NCBI GenBank assembly: GCA_044340485.1
Contig: JBIITN010000024.1
Coordinates: 1-29,785 of the forward strand
Origin: UBA2093 sp044340485
GTDB taxonomy: Bacteria > Actinomycetota > Acidimicrobiia > Acidimicrobiales > Ilumatobacteraceae
Length of the DNA stretch: 29,785 nucleotides
Direction of reading: 5' to 3'
The notes below the pieces were generated by a model. The model was not told where the DNA came from. It did no database searches and worked only from the letters and a program-made list of their open reading frames with translations. The position numbers were made by a program, and so were the translations under genes. Below, piece by piece: positions 8,091 to 15,491 of the stretch (position 1 is the first letter of the stretch; every line of letters begins with the position of its first letter).

Positions 8091-9321
8091 TGTTGTAGCT
8101 ATTGGCACCGAACTGTTGCTTGGGCAAATCGTCGACACCAACTCCTCATACATTGGCGAGCAGCTTGCAGCAGTGGGGATTGATTCTCTTTTGCAAGTGA
8201 AAGTGGGAGACAATCTGCCACGAATGACGTCAACTCTGGAGCGTGTATTGGCCGACTCTGATGCTGTGATTGTCTGCGGAGGGTTGGGGCCCACTCACGA
8301 CGATGTCACTCGCGAAGCAATTGCAGCAGTGATGGGTACAACATTGGAGCTCGACCACGACGTTGCATCTGTGATCAAATATCTGTTTGAATCTCGCGGT
8401 CGCAACATGCCAGAGAACAATCTTCGTCAAGCGATGGTTCCTGTTGGGGCAACAGTGATTCCTCAAACGCGCGGTACAGCCCCCGGTCTCATCTGTCCCG
8501 TGGGTGACAAAGTGATTTATGCAGTGCCCGGTGTGCCACACGAGATGTATGACATGCTGTCGCGCGCGGTATTGCCCGATCTTCTCGGGCGAAGTGGTGA
8601 AGACCATGTCATCGTGAGTCGAGTTATTCGTACGTGGGGTGACAGCGAGTCGGGAATGAACGAGCGACTTGAATCTGTTATTGACGAATTAGACAAGGTG
8701 GGTAATCCCACGCTTGCATTTCTTGCCAGCGGATGGGAAGGCATCAAGGTTCGTCTGACAGCCAAATCCAAAGACGAGGCAACTGCACGGGCATTACTTT
8801 CCACATGGGAACAACGCGTACGTGATCATGTGGAGGATTTTGTTTTCGCGGTTGATGACGAAAACATGGAGTCAGTTGTTGTGTCATTGCTGCGCAAACA
8901 CAACCTGACGCTCGCACTTGCTGAATCTGTCACTGGCGGCTTAGCAAGTGGACGCATCACGAATGTCCCTGGCTCTTCGAATGTGTTTCGAGGCGCAGTG
9001 GTCTCGTATGCAAGCGAAGTGAAGTTTGATGTTTTGGGAGTAACACATGGACCCGTCGTGAGTGAATCGGCGGCGCGGGAAATGGCACGTGGTGTGCGGA
9101 CACATCTGGGCTCTGATATTGGATTGTCTTTAACTGGGGTCGCAGGCCCCGAGGAACAAGACGGTCAACCGGTAGGCACGTTGTGGGTGGGGTTGTCGTG
9201 TGCTGACGGAACCGAACGCGCAATGACCATTACGTTGCCTGCTACGCGAGATCAAATGCGTCAATTCAGCGTGATCAGTGCGCTTGACTTTTTGCGAAAG
9301 TATTTGCTGGAACAGCAATAA
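8080..9321 (+). CDS. cinA: CinA family protein (nicotinamide-nucleotide/ADP-ribose processing)
   Basis: The 413-residue protein has both domains of full-length CinA. The N-terminal MoaB/Mog-like domain (COG1058 type) shows AIGTELLLG at 7-15 and CGGLGPTHDD at 66-75. The C-terminal PncC-type nicotinamide-nucleotide amidase domain starts near 260 and has AESVTGG with Ser283 plus GVAGPEEQDG. In characterised members these act on damaged pyridine nucleotides: ADP-ribose pyrophosphatase and NMN deamidation. The start MRCDVVAIGTE matches the family start. The ATG lies inside the last codons of the MFS gene (11-base overlap), with AAAGG upstream as a possible ribosome binding site. Its place after pgsA is the same as in Streptomyces, where recA often follows; here a tRNA gene follows instead. 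Confidence 0.94.
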   Translation: MRCDVVAIGTELLLGQIVDTNSSYIGEQLAAVGIDSLLQVKVGDNLPRMTSTLERVLADSDAVIVCGGLGPTHDDVTREAIAAVMGTTLELDHDVASVIKYLFESRGRNMPENNLRQAMVPVGATVIPQTRGTAPGLICPVGDKVIYAVPGVPHEMYDMLSRAVLPDLLGRSGEDHVIVSRVIRTWGDSESGMNERLESVIDELDKVGNPTLAFLASGWEGIKVRLTAKSKDEATARALLSTWEQRVRDHVEDFVFAVDDENMESVVVSLLRKHNLTLALAESVTGGLASGRITNVPGSSNVFRGAVVSYASEVKFDVLGVTHGPVVSESAAREMARGVRTHLGSDIGLSLTGVAGPEEQDGQPVGTLWVGLSCADGTERAMTITLPATRDQMRQFSVISALDFLRKYLLEQQ

Positions 9322-9379
9322 CTAATTGACACATTGTTGATGGCAAATCAGTATGCGTTTGTGTCAAAACTGCGACAGG

Positions 9380-9385
9380 TACACT
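9380..9385 (+). promoter_or_regulatory. Possible -10 element for tRNA-Arg
   Basis: TACACT lies 10 bases before the first base of the mature tRNA, a suitable distance. The upstream hexamer is poor (GTTTGT at 17 bp). A separate TTGACA at 9326-9331 with CAGTAT 17 bp downstream is an alternative promoter. Confidence 0.3.
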
Positions 9386-9395
9386 TCATCGTGTA

Positions 9396-9469
9396 GCCCC
9401 CGTAGCTCAGTTGGATAGAGCAACGGCCTTCTAATCCGTAAGTCGCAGGTTCGATTCCTGCCGGGGGCG
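9396..9469 (+). tRNA. tRNA-Arg (anticodon TCT)
   Basis: A full cloverleaf can be drawn. The acceptor stem pairs GCCCCCG (9396-9402) with CGGGGGC (9462-9468), with discriminator G9469 and no encoded CCA. The D stem is GCTC/GAGC. The anticodon loop CTTCTAA (9428-9434) carries TCT, which reads AGA and probably AGG. The T arm is GCAGG-TTCGATT-CCTGC. The anticodon stem has four normal pairs (9423-9426 with 9436-9439), but the pair next to the loop (31:39) is C9427 against T9435, a mismatch. It sits alone between cinA and carD. Confidence 0.95.
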
Positions 9470-9529
9470 CTGTTTGCAAGCATGTGTCTACCGACCTCGC
9501 AGCATTGAGTGATTGACACCCCTGCGCCC

Positions 9530-9535
9530 TAGAAT
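9530..9535 (+). promoter_or_regulatory. Probable -10 element of carD
   Basis: TAGAAT is a good -10 hexamer ending 8 bases before the carD ATG, suggesting a leaderless or nearly leaderless mRNA. TTGAGT at 9505-9510 is a possible -35, but its spacing of 19 bp is long. Confidence 0.45.
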
Positions 9536-9543
9536 AGAAAGCC

Positions 9544-10122
9544 ATGACTTATAAGAAGGGCGAGACCGTTATCTACCCCCAACACGGTGCTTGCATTGTT
9601 GAGGGAATCAAGAAGATCAACGCTTTCGGCTCTCGTCAGGAGTATCTCATCCTTCGCACGGTCATCAACGAAATGACTCTGCAGGTTCCTGTCGCAAAGG
9701 CCGATGAAGTAGGTGTCCGCCCACCCGTGTCAGCAGACGAATTGGAAGACCTCGTATCGGTCTTGTCCAAAGCCGATCCTCGCGTGCCATCTAACTGGTC
9801 ACGACGATTCAAGAACCACCAAGAAAAACTGAAAAGTGGCGATGTCTATCAGGTTGCCGAAGTTGTACGAAACCTTGCCGCTCGTAACCGTGATGCATCG
9901 TTATCTGCAGCCGAGCGAACCATGTACGAACGCGCTCGAGTCAATCTCATCTCTGAAATTGCACCAGCACTAAAGGTGTCAAACGAAGAAGCGGAAGCAT
10001 TTTTAAATGCCGCTCTTGAAAAGGGCGTTCTGAAGCCAGCCAAAGTGGTGAAGAAGAAGGCCGAAGCAGCACAGCCTGCAGATGACGACGCCGATGATGC
10101 GTCTGACGATACTGACGACTGA
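9544..10122 (+). CDS. carD: CarD/CdnL family RNA polymerase-binding transcription regulator
   Basis: CarD binds the RNA polymerase beta subunit and upstream promoter DNA and stabilises the open complex; it is essential and acts genome-wide in mycobacteria. The 192-residue product has the N-terminal RNAP-interaction Tudor-like domain (about 1-60, with GETVIYPQHGA). The helical DNA-binding domain (about 65-165) contains NWSRR with Trp85, the equivalent of the tryptophan that wedges into the promoter in Mycobacterium tuberculosis CarD. After about residue 165 comes a Lys-rich stretch and then a strongly acidic tail (mostly Asp, 175-192), which makes the protein roughly 30 residues longer than the mycobacterial one. 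The gene is monocistronic and meets the convergent aminotransferase gene 12 bp after its stop. The start is fixed by homology and the -10 element. Confidence 0.95.
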   Translation: MTYKKGETVIYPQHGACIVEGIKKINAFGSRQEYLILRTVINEMTLQVPVAKADEVGVRPPVSADELEDLVSVLSKADPRVPSNWSRRFKNHQEKLKSGDVYQVAEVVRNLAARNRDASLSAAERTMYERARVNLISEIAPALKVSNEEAEAFLNAALEKGVLKPAKVVKKKAEAAQPADDDADDASDDTDD

Positions 10123-10134
10123 TTTCAGTTTCTA

Positions 10135-11346
10135 TTATCCTGACGCCGCCGTTGCGAACGCGTCGAGCAAACGATCAATCTGCTCATCGGTGATCACCAG
10201 CGGGGGACAGAATGTGTTCGCATCGTTAATCGCGCGAGTGATCGCTCCTAAATCAAGCATTCGGTCACGAATGGCAACCGCATCTTGATGTGAGTGAAGG
10301 CCCGCAGCCCACACGGCGCCTTCGCCACGTGCATGATCAATGATTCCGTCTTGTGCAAGCGCGTGCAGTCCGGCACCGAGTCGTGCGCCGATGTGATTGG
10401 CGCGCTCCAGCAAGTTTTCTCGTTCCAAAATTGCGATGTTGGCAATTGCGGCAGCACACACGCTTGCGTGTCCCGAATATGTGTAACCGTGACGCAAAAA
10501 GAAATTGGGGTCCGCTTCCAGTGCATCAACAACGCGTCGACCCATCACAACACCACCAAGTGGTTGATATCCAGAAGTGACAGCCTTTGCAAACGTGATC
10601 ATGTCCGGAACAACATTGAAGTAGCTTGCGCCAAACCACGTTCCCAACCGGCCAAAACCAGTGATCACTTCATCAAAGATGAGAAATGCCCCGTGTTGAT
10701 CGCAGAGTCGGCGCAGCGTTGCGAGATAGTCAGGGTGAGGTGGGAACACACCTCCGGCACCTTGTACTGGTTCTGCGATGACGGCCGCAAGATGCGAACT
10801 GTGTTCGGCCATCAAAATCGACAAGGCTTCCGTGTCGTCTGGGTCGACTTGTAATACTTCGGGGACTAGTGGTCCGTAGCCAACTTTGTTTGGTGCGATT
10901 CCTTGGGCGCTAGTGCCGCCGTAATTGGTGCCGTGATATCCGCGTCCGCGAGAAATAATGACAGTGCGCTCGGGATGTCCTGCTTGCACGTGTGCGAGTC
11001 GAGCCATCTTCATCGCGGTATCGATGGCCTCGGATCCACTGCCACAAAAAAAGACTCGTGATTGTTCAATGGGTGACAGAGACGAAATGATCTCCGCAAG
11101 CTCCTCTGCTGGAGCGGTGGTGAAGGGATCAAAAGCGGAGTACGACTCGATTGTGGACATTTGAGCTGCTACTGCATCGGCGATCTCTTTCCGCCCATGA
11201 CCAGCAGCGCAATACCAGAGGCTCGCCATGCCGTCGACGAGCTCGCGTCCCTGGCTGTCCCACAGGAGAGCGCCCTCGCCACGGGCGATCGTGATGAACG
11301 ACTGCCGGGTGGGCTTGGCGAATGGGTGCAAAAACCGTCCTGGCAT
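10135..11346 (-). CDS. Class III PLP-dependent aminotransferase (omega-amino acid type)
   Basis: This 403-residue cytoplasmic enzyme transfers an amino group, probably from an omega-amino acid, amine or GABA-like donor to a keto acid such as pyruvate. Fold-type I features are visible: phosphate-binding GSGSEA (102-107), FDEVITGFGR with Asp225 contacting the PLP ring nitrogen, and the Schiff-base Lys254 in TFAKAVTSGYQPLGG. The LWYCAAGHGRKEIADAV segment resembles beta-alanine--pyruvate and related omega-transaminases. The exact substrate cannot be settled; DAPA (BioA) and ornithine aminotransferases are less likely from these motifs. It is transcribed divergently from znuABC across a 103-bp gap and has a -10-like TACCGT 7 bases before its ATG. 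No functional link with zinc uptake is evident. Confidence 0.9.
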   Translation of the reverse strand: MPGRFLHPFAKPTRQSFITIARGEGALLWDSQGRELVDGMASLWYCAAGHGRKEIADAVAAQMSTIESYSAFDPFTTAPAEELAEIISSLSPIEQSRVFFCGSGSEAIDTAMKMARLAHVQAGHPERTVIISRGRGYHGTNYGGTSAQGIAPNKVGYGPLVPEVLQVDPDDTEALSILMAEHSSHLAAVIAEPVQGAGGVFPPHPDYLATLRRLCDQHGAFLIFDEVITGFGRLGTWFGASYFNVVPDMITFAKAVTSGYQPLGGVVMGRRVVDALEADPNFFLRHGYTYSGHASVCAAAIANIAILERENLLERANHIGARLGAGLHALAQDGIIDHARGEGAVWAAGLHSHQDAVAIRDRMLDLGAITRAINDANTFCPPLVITDEQIDRLLDAFATAASG

Positions 11347-11353
11347 GACCCAA

Positions 11354-11359
11354 ACGGTA
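11354..11359 (-). promoter_or_regulatory. Probable -10 element of the aminotransferase gene (leaderless)
   Basis: On the minus strand TACCGT ends 7 bases before the ATG at 11346. No ribosome binding site precedes the ATG, in line with a leaderless mRNA. No clear -35 is seen. Confidence 0.35.
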
Positions 11360-11390
11360 GCTGCTGGGGCGCCGCCGTGGCAGTGGGAAT

Positions 11391-11419
11391 TTGGAAACTG
11401 CGGTTCATAGTGCGATAAT
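11391..11419 (+). promoter_or_regulatory. znuABC promoter (-35 TTGGAA, 17-bp spacer, -10 GATAAT)
   Basis: TTGGAA (11391-11396) and GATAAT (11414-11419) are separated by exactly 17 bp and each match the sigma70 consensus well. The predicted start near 11426 leaves a short leader with a good ribosome binding site (GGAGG, 11439-11443), 6 bases before the znuA ATG. The -10 is overlapped by the metal-regulator palindrome. Confidence 0.7.
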
Positions 11420-11436
11420 GAGAACCATTCTCATTA
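11416..11436 (+). promoter_or_regulatory. Zur/Fur-type operator of znuABC
   Basis: Two perfect 9-bp arms, TAATGAGAA and TTCTCATTA, flank a central CCA. The shape and sequence resemble Fur-family boxes. Because it overlaps the -10 and the predicted transcription start of a zinc importer operon, the likely regulator is Zur, repressing when zinc is plentiful. No fur/zur gene is in the window, so the regulator's identity is inferred. Confidence 0.75.
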
Positions 11437-11449
11437 CTGGAGGCAAACC

Positions 11450-12565
11450 ATGAATCGACGGGGACGACGTAGCGCAGCGATGGTGTCGTTGTGTGCTGTA
11501 GCGATAGTGATTGGGCTCACTGGGTGTGGCTCTGACTCTTCTAGTTCTTCTGATTCGCAAAGTAGTGACAGCTCAATGGCGCCGTCACCAGATGCTGTGA
11601 ACATCGTGGCGACGAATTCCATCGTGGGAGCAGTGGTGAGTCAAGTGCTGGGTGAAGATGCCGTATCGGTGATTATCCCGAATGGAAAAGATCCGCATGA
11701 CTATGAACCGTCAGCGCAAGACGTTGAAGAGATGATGAAGGCTGACCTCATCATTGAAACTGGACTTGCATACGACGTCGGTTTGGATAAGACGATTGAT
11801 TCAGCTCGTGACAGCGGTGTGGCCGTTTTTACCATCTCCGATCACGTTGAGTTGAAGGACGTAGATGGTGATGCTGTTGCTGACCACAGTGAAGAAGAGC
11901 ACAGTCACGAAGGCAAAGGCAGTGGTGAGGTGCATACCGAAGCGACGCCTGATCATGAAGGTCATAGTCACGAGGGTGACACCAGCGAGAAAGCACATAG
12001 TGAGGAAGACCACAGTGAGGAAGGCCATAGTGAGGAAGGCCATAGTCACGAGGGTGCTGACCCGCACTTTTTGAGCGATCCAGAAACAATGAAGCAGATG
12101 GTGCCTGCTCTCATTGAGGCGTTAGAAGAGGCAACGAACACAGATCTTTCTGCTGCAGCTGACGAACTGACACTGATGTTTGAATCAAGTCACACTGAAG
12201 TGTTAACCATCATGGATTCGCTCGGAGATGTTCCGTGCACCCTTGTCACTGGTCATGAATCAATGCGATATTTCGCCGATCGTTATGGCTGCGACATTGT
12301 GGGGGCGATAATTCCTGGATTGTCGAGTACCGCAGAGGCAACAGCCGGAGCGTTGGCAGATCTCAAAGAGAAGGCTGTCGAGGCGCAGGTTCGCGCAATT
12401 TTTGTTGACGAAGGAACTCCTTCGAAAGTCGCTGAACAAATCGCATCAGAAGTGGGAGTCGAGGTGCATGAATTGGCATCACACACCGTTCCCGACGAGG
12501 GCGGGTACATGGCGTATGTTGTTGCTATCGCCGATGTGATTGTTGATGGATTAACTGCTGAATGA
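11450..12565 (+). CDS. znuA: Zinc ABC transporter substrate-binding lipoprotein ZnuA
   Basis: This extracytoplasmic lipoprotein captures Zn2+ and hands it to ZnuBC. It has a signal peptide with Arg-rich start, hydrophobic core and lipobox LTGC with Cys26 as the lipidation site, then a Ser/Asp-rich linker. The cluster A-I binding fold shows metal-ligand candidates His83 (NGKDPHDYEPS), His206 (ADPHFLSDPE), His269 (VTGHESMRY) and an acidic ligand in VDEGTPS. A His/Glu/Asp-rich loop (146-206), typical of zinc rather than manganese binders, contains tandem HSEEG/HSHEG units. The 371-residue length is normal once this loop is counted. GGAGG precedes the ATG by 6 bases. The stop overlaps znuB as ATGA. 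Expression is probably under the Zur-type operator just upstream. Confidence 0.95.
   Translation: MNRRGRRSAAMVSLCAVAIVIGLTGCGSDSSSSSDSQSSDSSMAPSPDAVNIVATNSIVGAVVSQVLGEDAVSVIIPNGKDPHDYEPSAQDVEEMMKADLIIETGLAYDVGLDKTIDSARDSGVAVFTISDHVELKDVDGDAVADHSEEEHSHEGKGSGEVHTEATPDHEGHSHEGDTSEKAHSEEDHSEEGHSEEGHSHEGADPHFLSDPETMKQMVPALIEALEEATNTDLSAAADELTLMFESSHTEVLTIMDSLGDVPCTLVTGHESMRYFADRYGCDIVGAIIPGLSSTAEATAGALADLKEKAVEAQVRAIFVDEGTPSKVAEQIASEVGVEVHELASHTVPDEGGYMAYVVAIADVIVDGLTAE
11963..12055 (+). repeat. 15-nt units coding the ZnuA His-rich loop
   Basis: Four adjacent 15-base units occupy 11996-12055, beginning CATAGTGAGGAAG or close variants and coding HSEED, HSEEG, HSEEG and HSHEG. The last unit (12041-12055, CATAGTCACGAGGGT) is repeated exactly at 11963-11977. 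The unit length is a multiple of three, so copy-number change keeps the frame and alters the number of histidines. Confidence 0.75.
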
Positions 12566-13419
12566 ATGACGCTTTTTGGGCTCCATTTGCTGACAACGAG
12601 TTCATGCGTCATGCCCTCGCGGCTGGCGTATTGGTGTCCATCTTGTGCGCATTCGTCGGAGTGTTCGTGGTTCTCCGTGGCATGGCGTTCGTTGGTGACG
12701 CATTAGCCCACGGAGTACTGCCAGGAGTCGCGGGCGCGATGTTGCTTGGTATTCCCGGCTTTTTCGGCGCAGCTGTTGGTGCGGGCGTTTTGATGGGGGG
12801 AGTGGGTCTCGTGACTCGTCGTTCACGACTATCAAGCGATACCGCCATCGGTTTGTTTTTTGTTGGCATGTTGTCATTAGGTGTCATTATGACGTCGCGA
12901 TCGTCAACATTTAGCGGAGACATCACTCGCATCTTGTTCGGGGAAATACTCGGCACCACAACAACGCAGTTATGGTGGCAAGTGGTGGCGGTAATCGCTG
13001 TAGGGGCGACCGTGACGTTGTGTCATCGACCGTTTTTATTGCTCACCATTGATCCTGATCTCGCGCAAACATCTGGCTTCAACGCGAGCCGTTTCAATGT
13101 GGTGATGTTGGCAACGATTGCTGCCGCAGTGCTTGCGTCATTTCAAACTGTGGGAACGTTGTTGGTTTTTGGCATGTTGATTGCGCCCGCAGCAACCGCA
13201 GCATTGGTCTCGCGTCGTCTGTCCACAATGATTTTGGTTGCAGCAATCGTGGGTTCAGTGAGTACCTATCTCGGATTACTGATCAGTTTTCACGCCGACT
13301 TGGCTGCTGGTGCAACAGTGGTATTGGTCAGTGTCGCAATCTTTCTCATCGTGTTTGCGATCGCTGGCGGCGATCATCACGCACCTCCCACACACCCTGC
13401 ACACGGAGCGCATCACTGA
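12562..13419 (+). CDS. znuB: Zinc ABC transporter permease ZnuB
   Basis: This is the membrane subunit of the zinc importer, ABC-3 family. The 285-residue protein is mostly hydrophobic with about eight helices. It contains the family segment FVVLRGMAFVGDALAHGVLPGVA near residue 36-58 and LLVFGMLIAPAATAAL in the second half, where the helices face the ATPase. The C-terminus ends in a short His-rich cytoplasmic tail (HHAPPTHPAHGAHH), which may bind metal. The start overlaps the znuA stop (ATGA) and the stop overlaps the znuC start by one base (TGATG), so the three genes are translationally coupled. Confidence 0.93.
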   Translation: MNDAFWAPFADNEFMRHALAAGVLVSILCAFVGVFVVLRGMAFVGDALAHGVLPGVAGAMLLGIPGFFGAAVGAGVLMGGVGLVTRRSRLSSDTAIGLFFVGMLSLGVIMTSRSSTFSGDITRILFGEILGTTTTQLWWQVVAVIAVGATVTLCHRPFLLLTIDPDLAQTSGFNASRFNVVMLATIAAAVLASFQTVGTLLVFGMLIAPAATAALVSRRLSTMILVAAIVGSVSTYLGLLISFHADLAAGATVVLVSVAIFLIVFAIAGGDHHAPPTHPAHGAHH

Positions 13420-14162
13420 TGAGCGCAGAAGTACACAACATCACCTCCGAGTCATTTATAGAGATGAACGACCTCGCCGTTGGTTATCACCGTCACGCTG
13501 TGGTGGACCATGTCAACGCACATGCCGGCCCCGGTTCTCTCATTGTTCTGATGGGCACAAACGGTTCAGGAAAGAGCACCATTTTGCGCACACTTGCTGG
13601 TCTTTTAGAGCCCATCTCAGGCGATGTGTCGGTGCTTGGAGACATGCCTGGTACCCATCATGCTCGTTGTGCGTACTTGCCTCAGCATCCGGCATCACTC
13701 ACAACACTGCCACTACGTGCACGCGATGTCGTTGCGATGGGTCGTTTTCCGCGTCTTGGAATGATCAGACGAATGGGTGCTGATGATCGGGCAGCAATTC
13801 ATGACGCGATGGTGCGCATGTCGGTGCATCCCTTTCAGGACAAGCCTCTGCACGCGTTATCAGGTGGGCAGCAGCAACGTGTGCACTTGGCGCAAGTGCT
13901 CGCACGTGAGGCAGATGTATTGCTCCTCGACGAACCGACCGCTGGGTTAGACGCCCAGGGACGAAATGCCGTGGCTCGTGTGATTGCTGAGGAACGTGCG
14001 AGGGGGAGAGCAGTTGTGCTCGCAACGCACGATTTGAGCGATGCGGAACCTGCGGACCACGTGGTGCTACTTGCTCATCAGGTGATCGCACAGGGAGCGC
14101 CGCGCGATGTGTTGACGGATGACAATCTGCGCGCCTGCTATGGCTTTACCGATCGTCACTAG
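13419..14162 (+). CDS. znuC: Zinc ABC transporter ATP-binding protein ZnuC
   Basis: This is the ATPase that powers zinc import with ZnuB. The 247-residue protein has Walker A GTNGSGKST (46-54), a Q-loop in YLPQHP, signature LSGGQQQR (147-154), Walker B LLLDEPTAGLD with Asp171-Glu172, and the switch His in ATHDLSD. Length and order are normal for a single-domain ABC ATPase. It starts one base into the znuB stop. Its last codons and TAG stop lie in the first copy of a 21-bp direct repeat, so the 3' end has been touched by a small duplication, though the reading frame is intact. The operon ends here, facing the thiolase gene. Confidence 0.95.
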   Translation: MSAEVHNITSESFIEMNDLAVGYHRHAVVDHVNAHAGPGSLIVLMGTNGSGKSTILRTLAGLLEPISGDVSVLGDMPGTHHARCAYLPQHPASLTTLPLRARDVVAMGRFPRLGMIRRMGADDRAAIHDAMVRMSVHPFQDKPLHALSGGQQQRVHLAQVLAREADVLLLDEPTAGLDAQGRNAVARVIAEERARGRAVVLATHDLSDAEPADHVVLLAHQVIAQGAPRDVLTDDNLRACYGFTDRH

Positions 14163-14205
14163 TTTCACTAGCTCCGATCATTAGGGCTTTACCGATCGTC
14201 ACTAG
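14142..14205 (+). repeat. 21-bp direct repeat over convergent stop codons
   Basis: The 21-bp sequence starting GGCTTTACC and ending GTCACTAG occurs at 14142-14162 and again, identical, at 14185-14205, an offset of 43 bp. Copy 1 codes the ZnuC C-terminus GFTDRH plus stop. Copy 2 contains, on the other strand, the TAG stop of the thiolase gene. The arrangement looks like a recent partial tandem duplication between two convergent genes. Confidence 0.9.
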
Positions 14206-15443
14206 ATGCGTTCGATGATGGTGGCTGTACCCATGCCACCACCGGTGCACATCGTGACAAGCCCAGTTGACAGGTCACGACGCTCCATCTCATCAAGCAA
14301 AGTGCCAATCAACATTCCGCCGGTTGCACCAATGGGGTGACCTAGTGCCATGGCGCCACCATTCACGTTGACCTTGTCGGGCGAGACTCCCGTGTCTTTC
14401 AAAAACTTCAACACCACAGATGCGAATGCCTCGTTCACTTCGAACAAGTCGATGTCGTCAAATGTCATTCCAGCTTTTTTGACACACAGTTCTGCGGCTG
14501 GTCCCGGAGCGGTGAGCATGATGACCGGCTCGGTGCCGGCCACTGCGGTCATGATTACTCGTGCGCGTGGTTTCCATCCATGTGCTTTTGCATAGTCAGG
14601 AGATGACACAAGGACCGCAGAGGCTCCGTCAACAACACCCGAGGAGTTACCTGCGTGATGAACATGGTTGATCTGTGTGATGTGCGGGTAGGCAAGGCGT
14701 GCGGCTTGATCGAGTGAAAGGGTCTCGCCCTCGGGCACATACGCGCCCATCTTTTCAAAACTCGGAGACAGTTTTTGAAGATCTGCAATGGTTGTTCCAG
14801 CGCGCGGATGTTCGTCGTGATCGAGAGCGAGTGTGCCATCGTCATGGAAAATGGGAACGAGAGCTTTGTCAAAACGTCCCTCTGCGATGGCTGTCGCAGC
14901 GCGATTTTGGCTTTCAACCGCCAGAGCGTCGCATTGTTCGCGTGTGAAACCTTCAACTGTTGCAATTAAGTCGGCAGAGATGCCTTGTGGAACCATGTTG
15001 AATTGATCGCGGAGATGTCGGTTGTTTGCGGTGAAACCATCGGCATGAAGTGGTGCTGGTCGTGACATTGATTCCACGCCACCGCCAACGACAACATCTT
15101 GAAATCCCGACAAGATTCCCATCGCAGCAAAATTCACTGCTTGCTGACCTGAACCACAAAAACGATTCAAGGTGACACCGGGGGCTTCGAGTGACCAGCC
15201 TGCATCAAGAGCAGCCATGCGAGCGATATCCATTGAATGATCGCCAACACCAGATCCACATCCCATCACCACGTCATCGACATCTCGCGTTTCCAAGCCG
15301 TTGCGATCACGAAGAGCATTCAACACTTGGGCCAGGATGCGCTGAGGATGCACATTGTGGAGAGATCCAGTGTCTTTGCCCTTGCCGCGCGGCGAGCGCA
15401 CCGCATCAATGATCCAAGCCTCGCGATTGCTTGCAGACGTCAT
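14202..15443 (-). CDS. Acetyl-CoA acetyltransferase / 3-ketoacyl-CoA thiolase
   Basis: The thiolase cleaves 3-ketoacyl-CoA with CoA, or condenses two acetyl-CoA. The 413-residue protein has the nucleophile Cys96 (NRFCGSGQQAV), GGVESMSR in the loop region, His369 (GGAMALGHPIGATGG) and the second catalytic Cys399 (TMCTGGGMG). These motifs are complete, so it should be active; chain-length preference cannot be told. AGGGGG lies 5 bases before the ATG. It is the last gene of a probable operon with the 2-hydroxyacid dehydrogenase (48-bp gap) and the acyl-CoA synthetase. Its stop codon lies at the edge of the 21-bp repeat shared with the 3' end of znuC. Confidence 0.93.
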   Translation of the reverse strand: MTSASNREAWIIDAVRSPRGKGKDTGSLHNVHPQRILAQVLNALRDRNGLETRDVDDVVMGCGSGVGDHSMDIARMAALDAGWSLEAPGVTLNRFCGSGQQAVNFAAMGILSGFQDVVVGGGVESMSRPAPLHADGFTANNRHLRDQFNMVPQGISADLIATVEGFTREQCDALAVESQNRAATAIAEGRFDKALVPIFHDDGTLALDHDEHPRAGTTIADLQKLSPSFEKMGAYVPEGETLSLDQAARLAYPHITQINHVHHAGNSSGVVDGASAVLVSSPDYAKAHGWKPRARVIMTAVAGTEPVIMLTAPGPAAELCVKKAGMTFDDIDLFEVNEAFASVVLKFLKDTGVSPDKVNVNGGAMALGHPIGATGGMLIGTLLDEMERRDLSTGLVTMCTGGGMGTATIIERI

Positions 15444-15491
15444 GTCAACCCCCTGATCGTGTTGGTCATTCTTAGCAACAGCGAGAGAGCG

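Noticed and set aside
9513..9535. TTGACA (9513-9518) as the -35 partner of TAGAAT before carD
   Set aside because: The spacing is only 11 bp, far too short for a sigma70-type promoter.
9348..9545. A 65-codon minus-strand ORF with the phrase PAGIEPATYGLEGRCS
   Set aside because: It is the antisense of the tRNA-Arg gene; this phrase is a well-known false protein produced by reading tRNA genes backwards.
11801..12089. Minus-strand and alternate-frame ORFs over the znuA His-rich region
   Set aside because: They are repeats of the 15-nt units read in other frames, inside an intact znuA with complete signatures.
11450..14162. znuABC as a manganese (MntABC/SitABC-like) importer
   Set aside because: The long His-rich loop in the binding protein and the His-rich tail of the permease favour zinc, although metal specificity is not proven by sequence.
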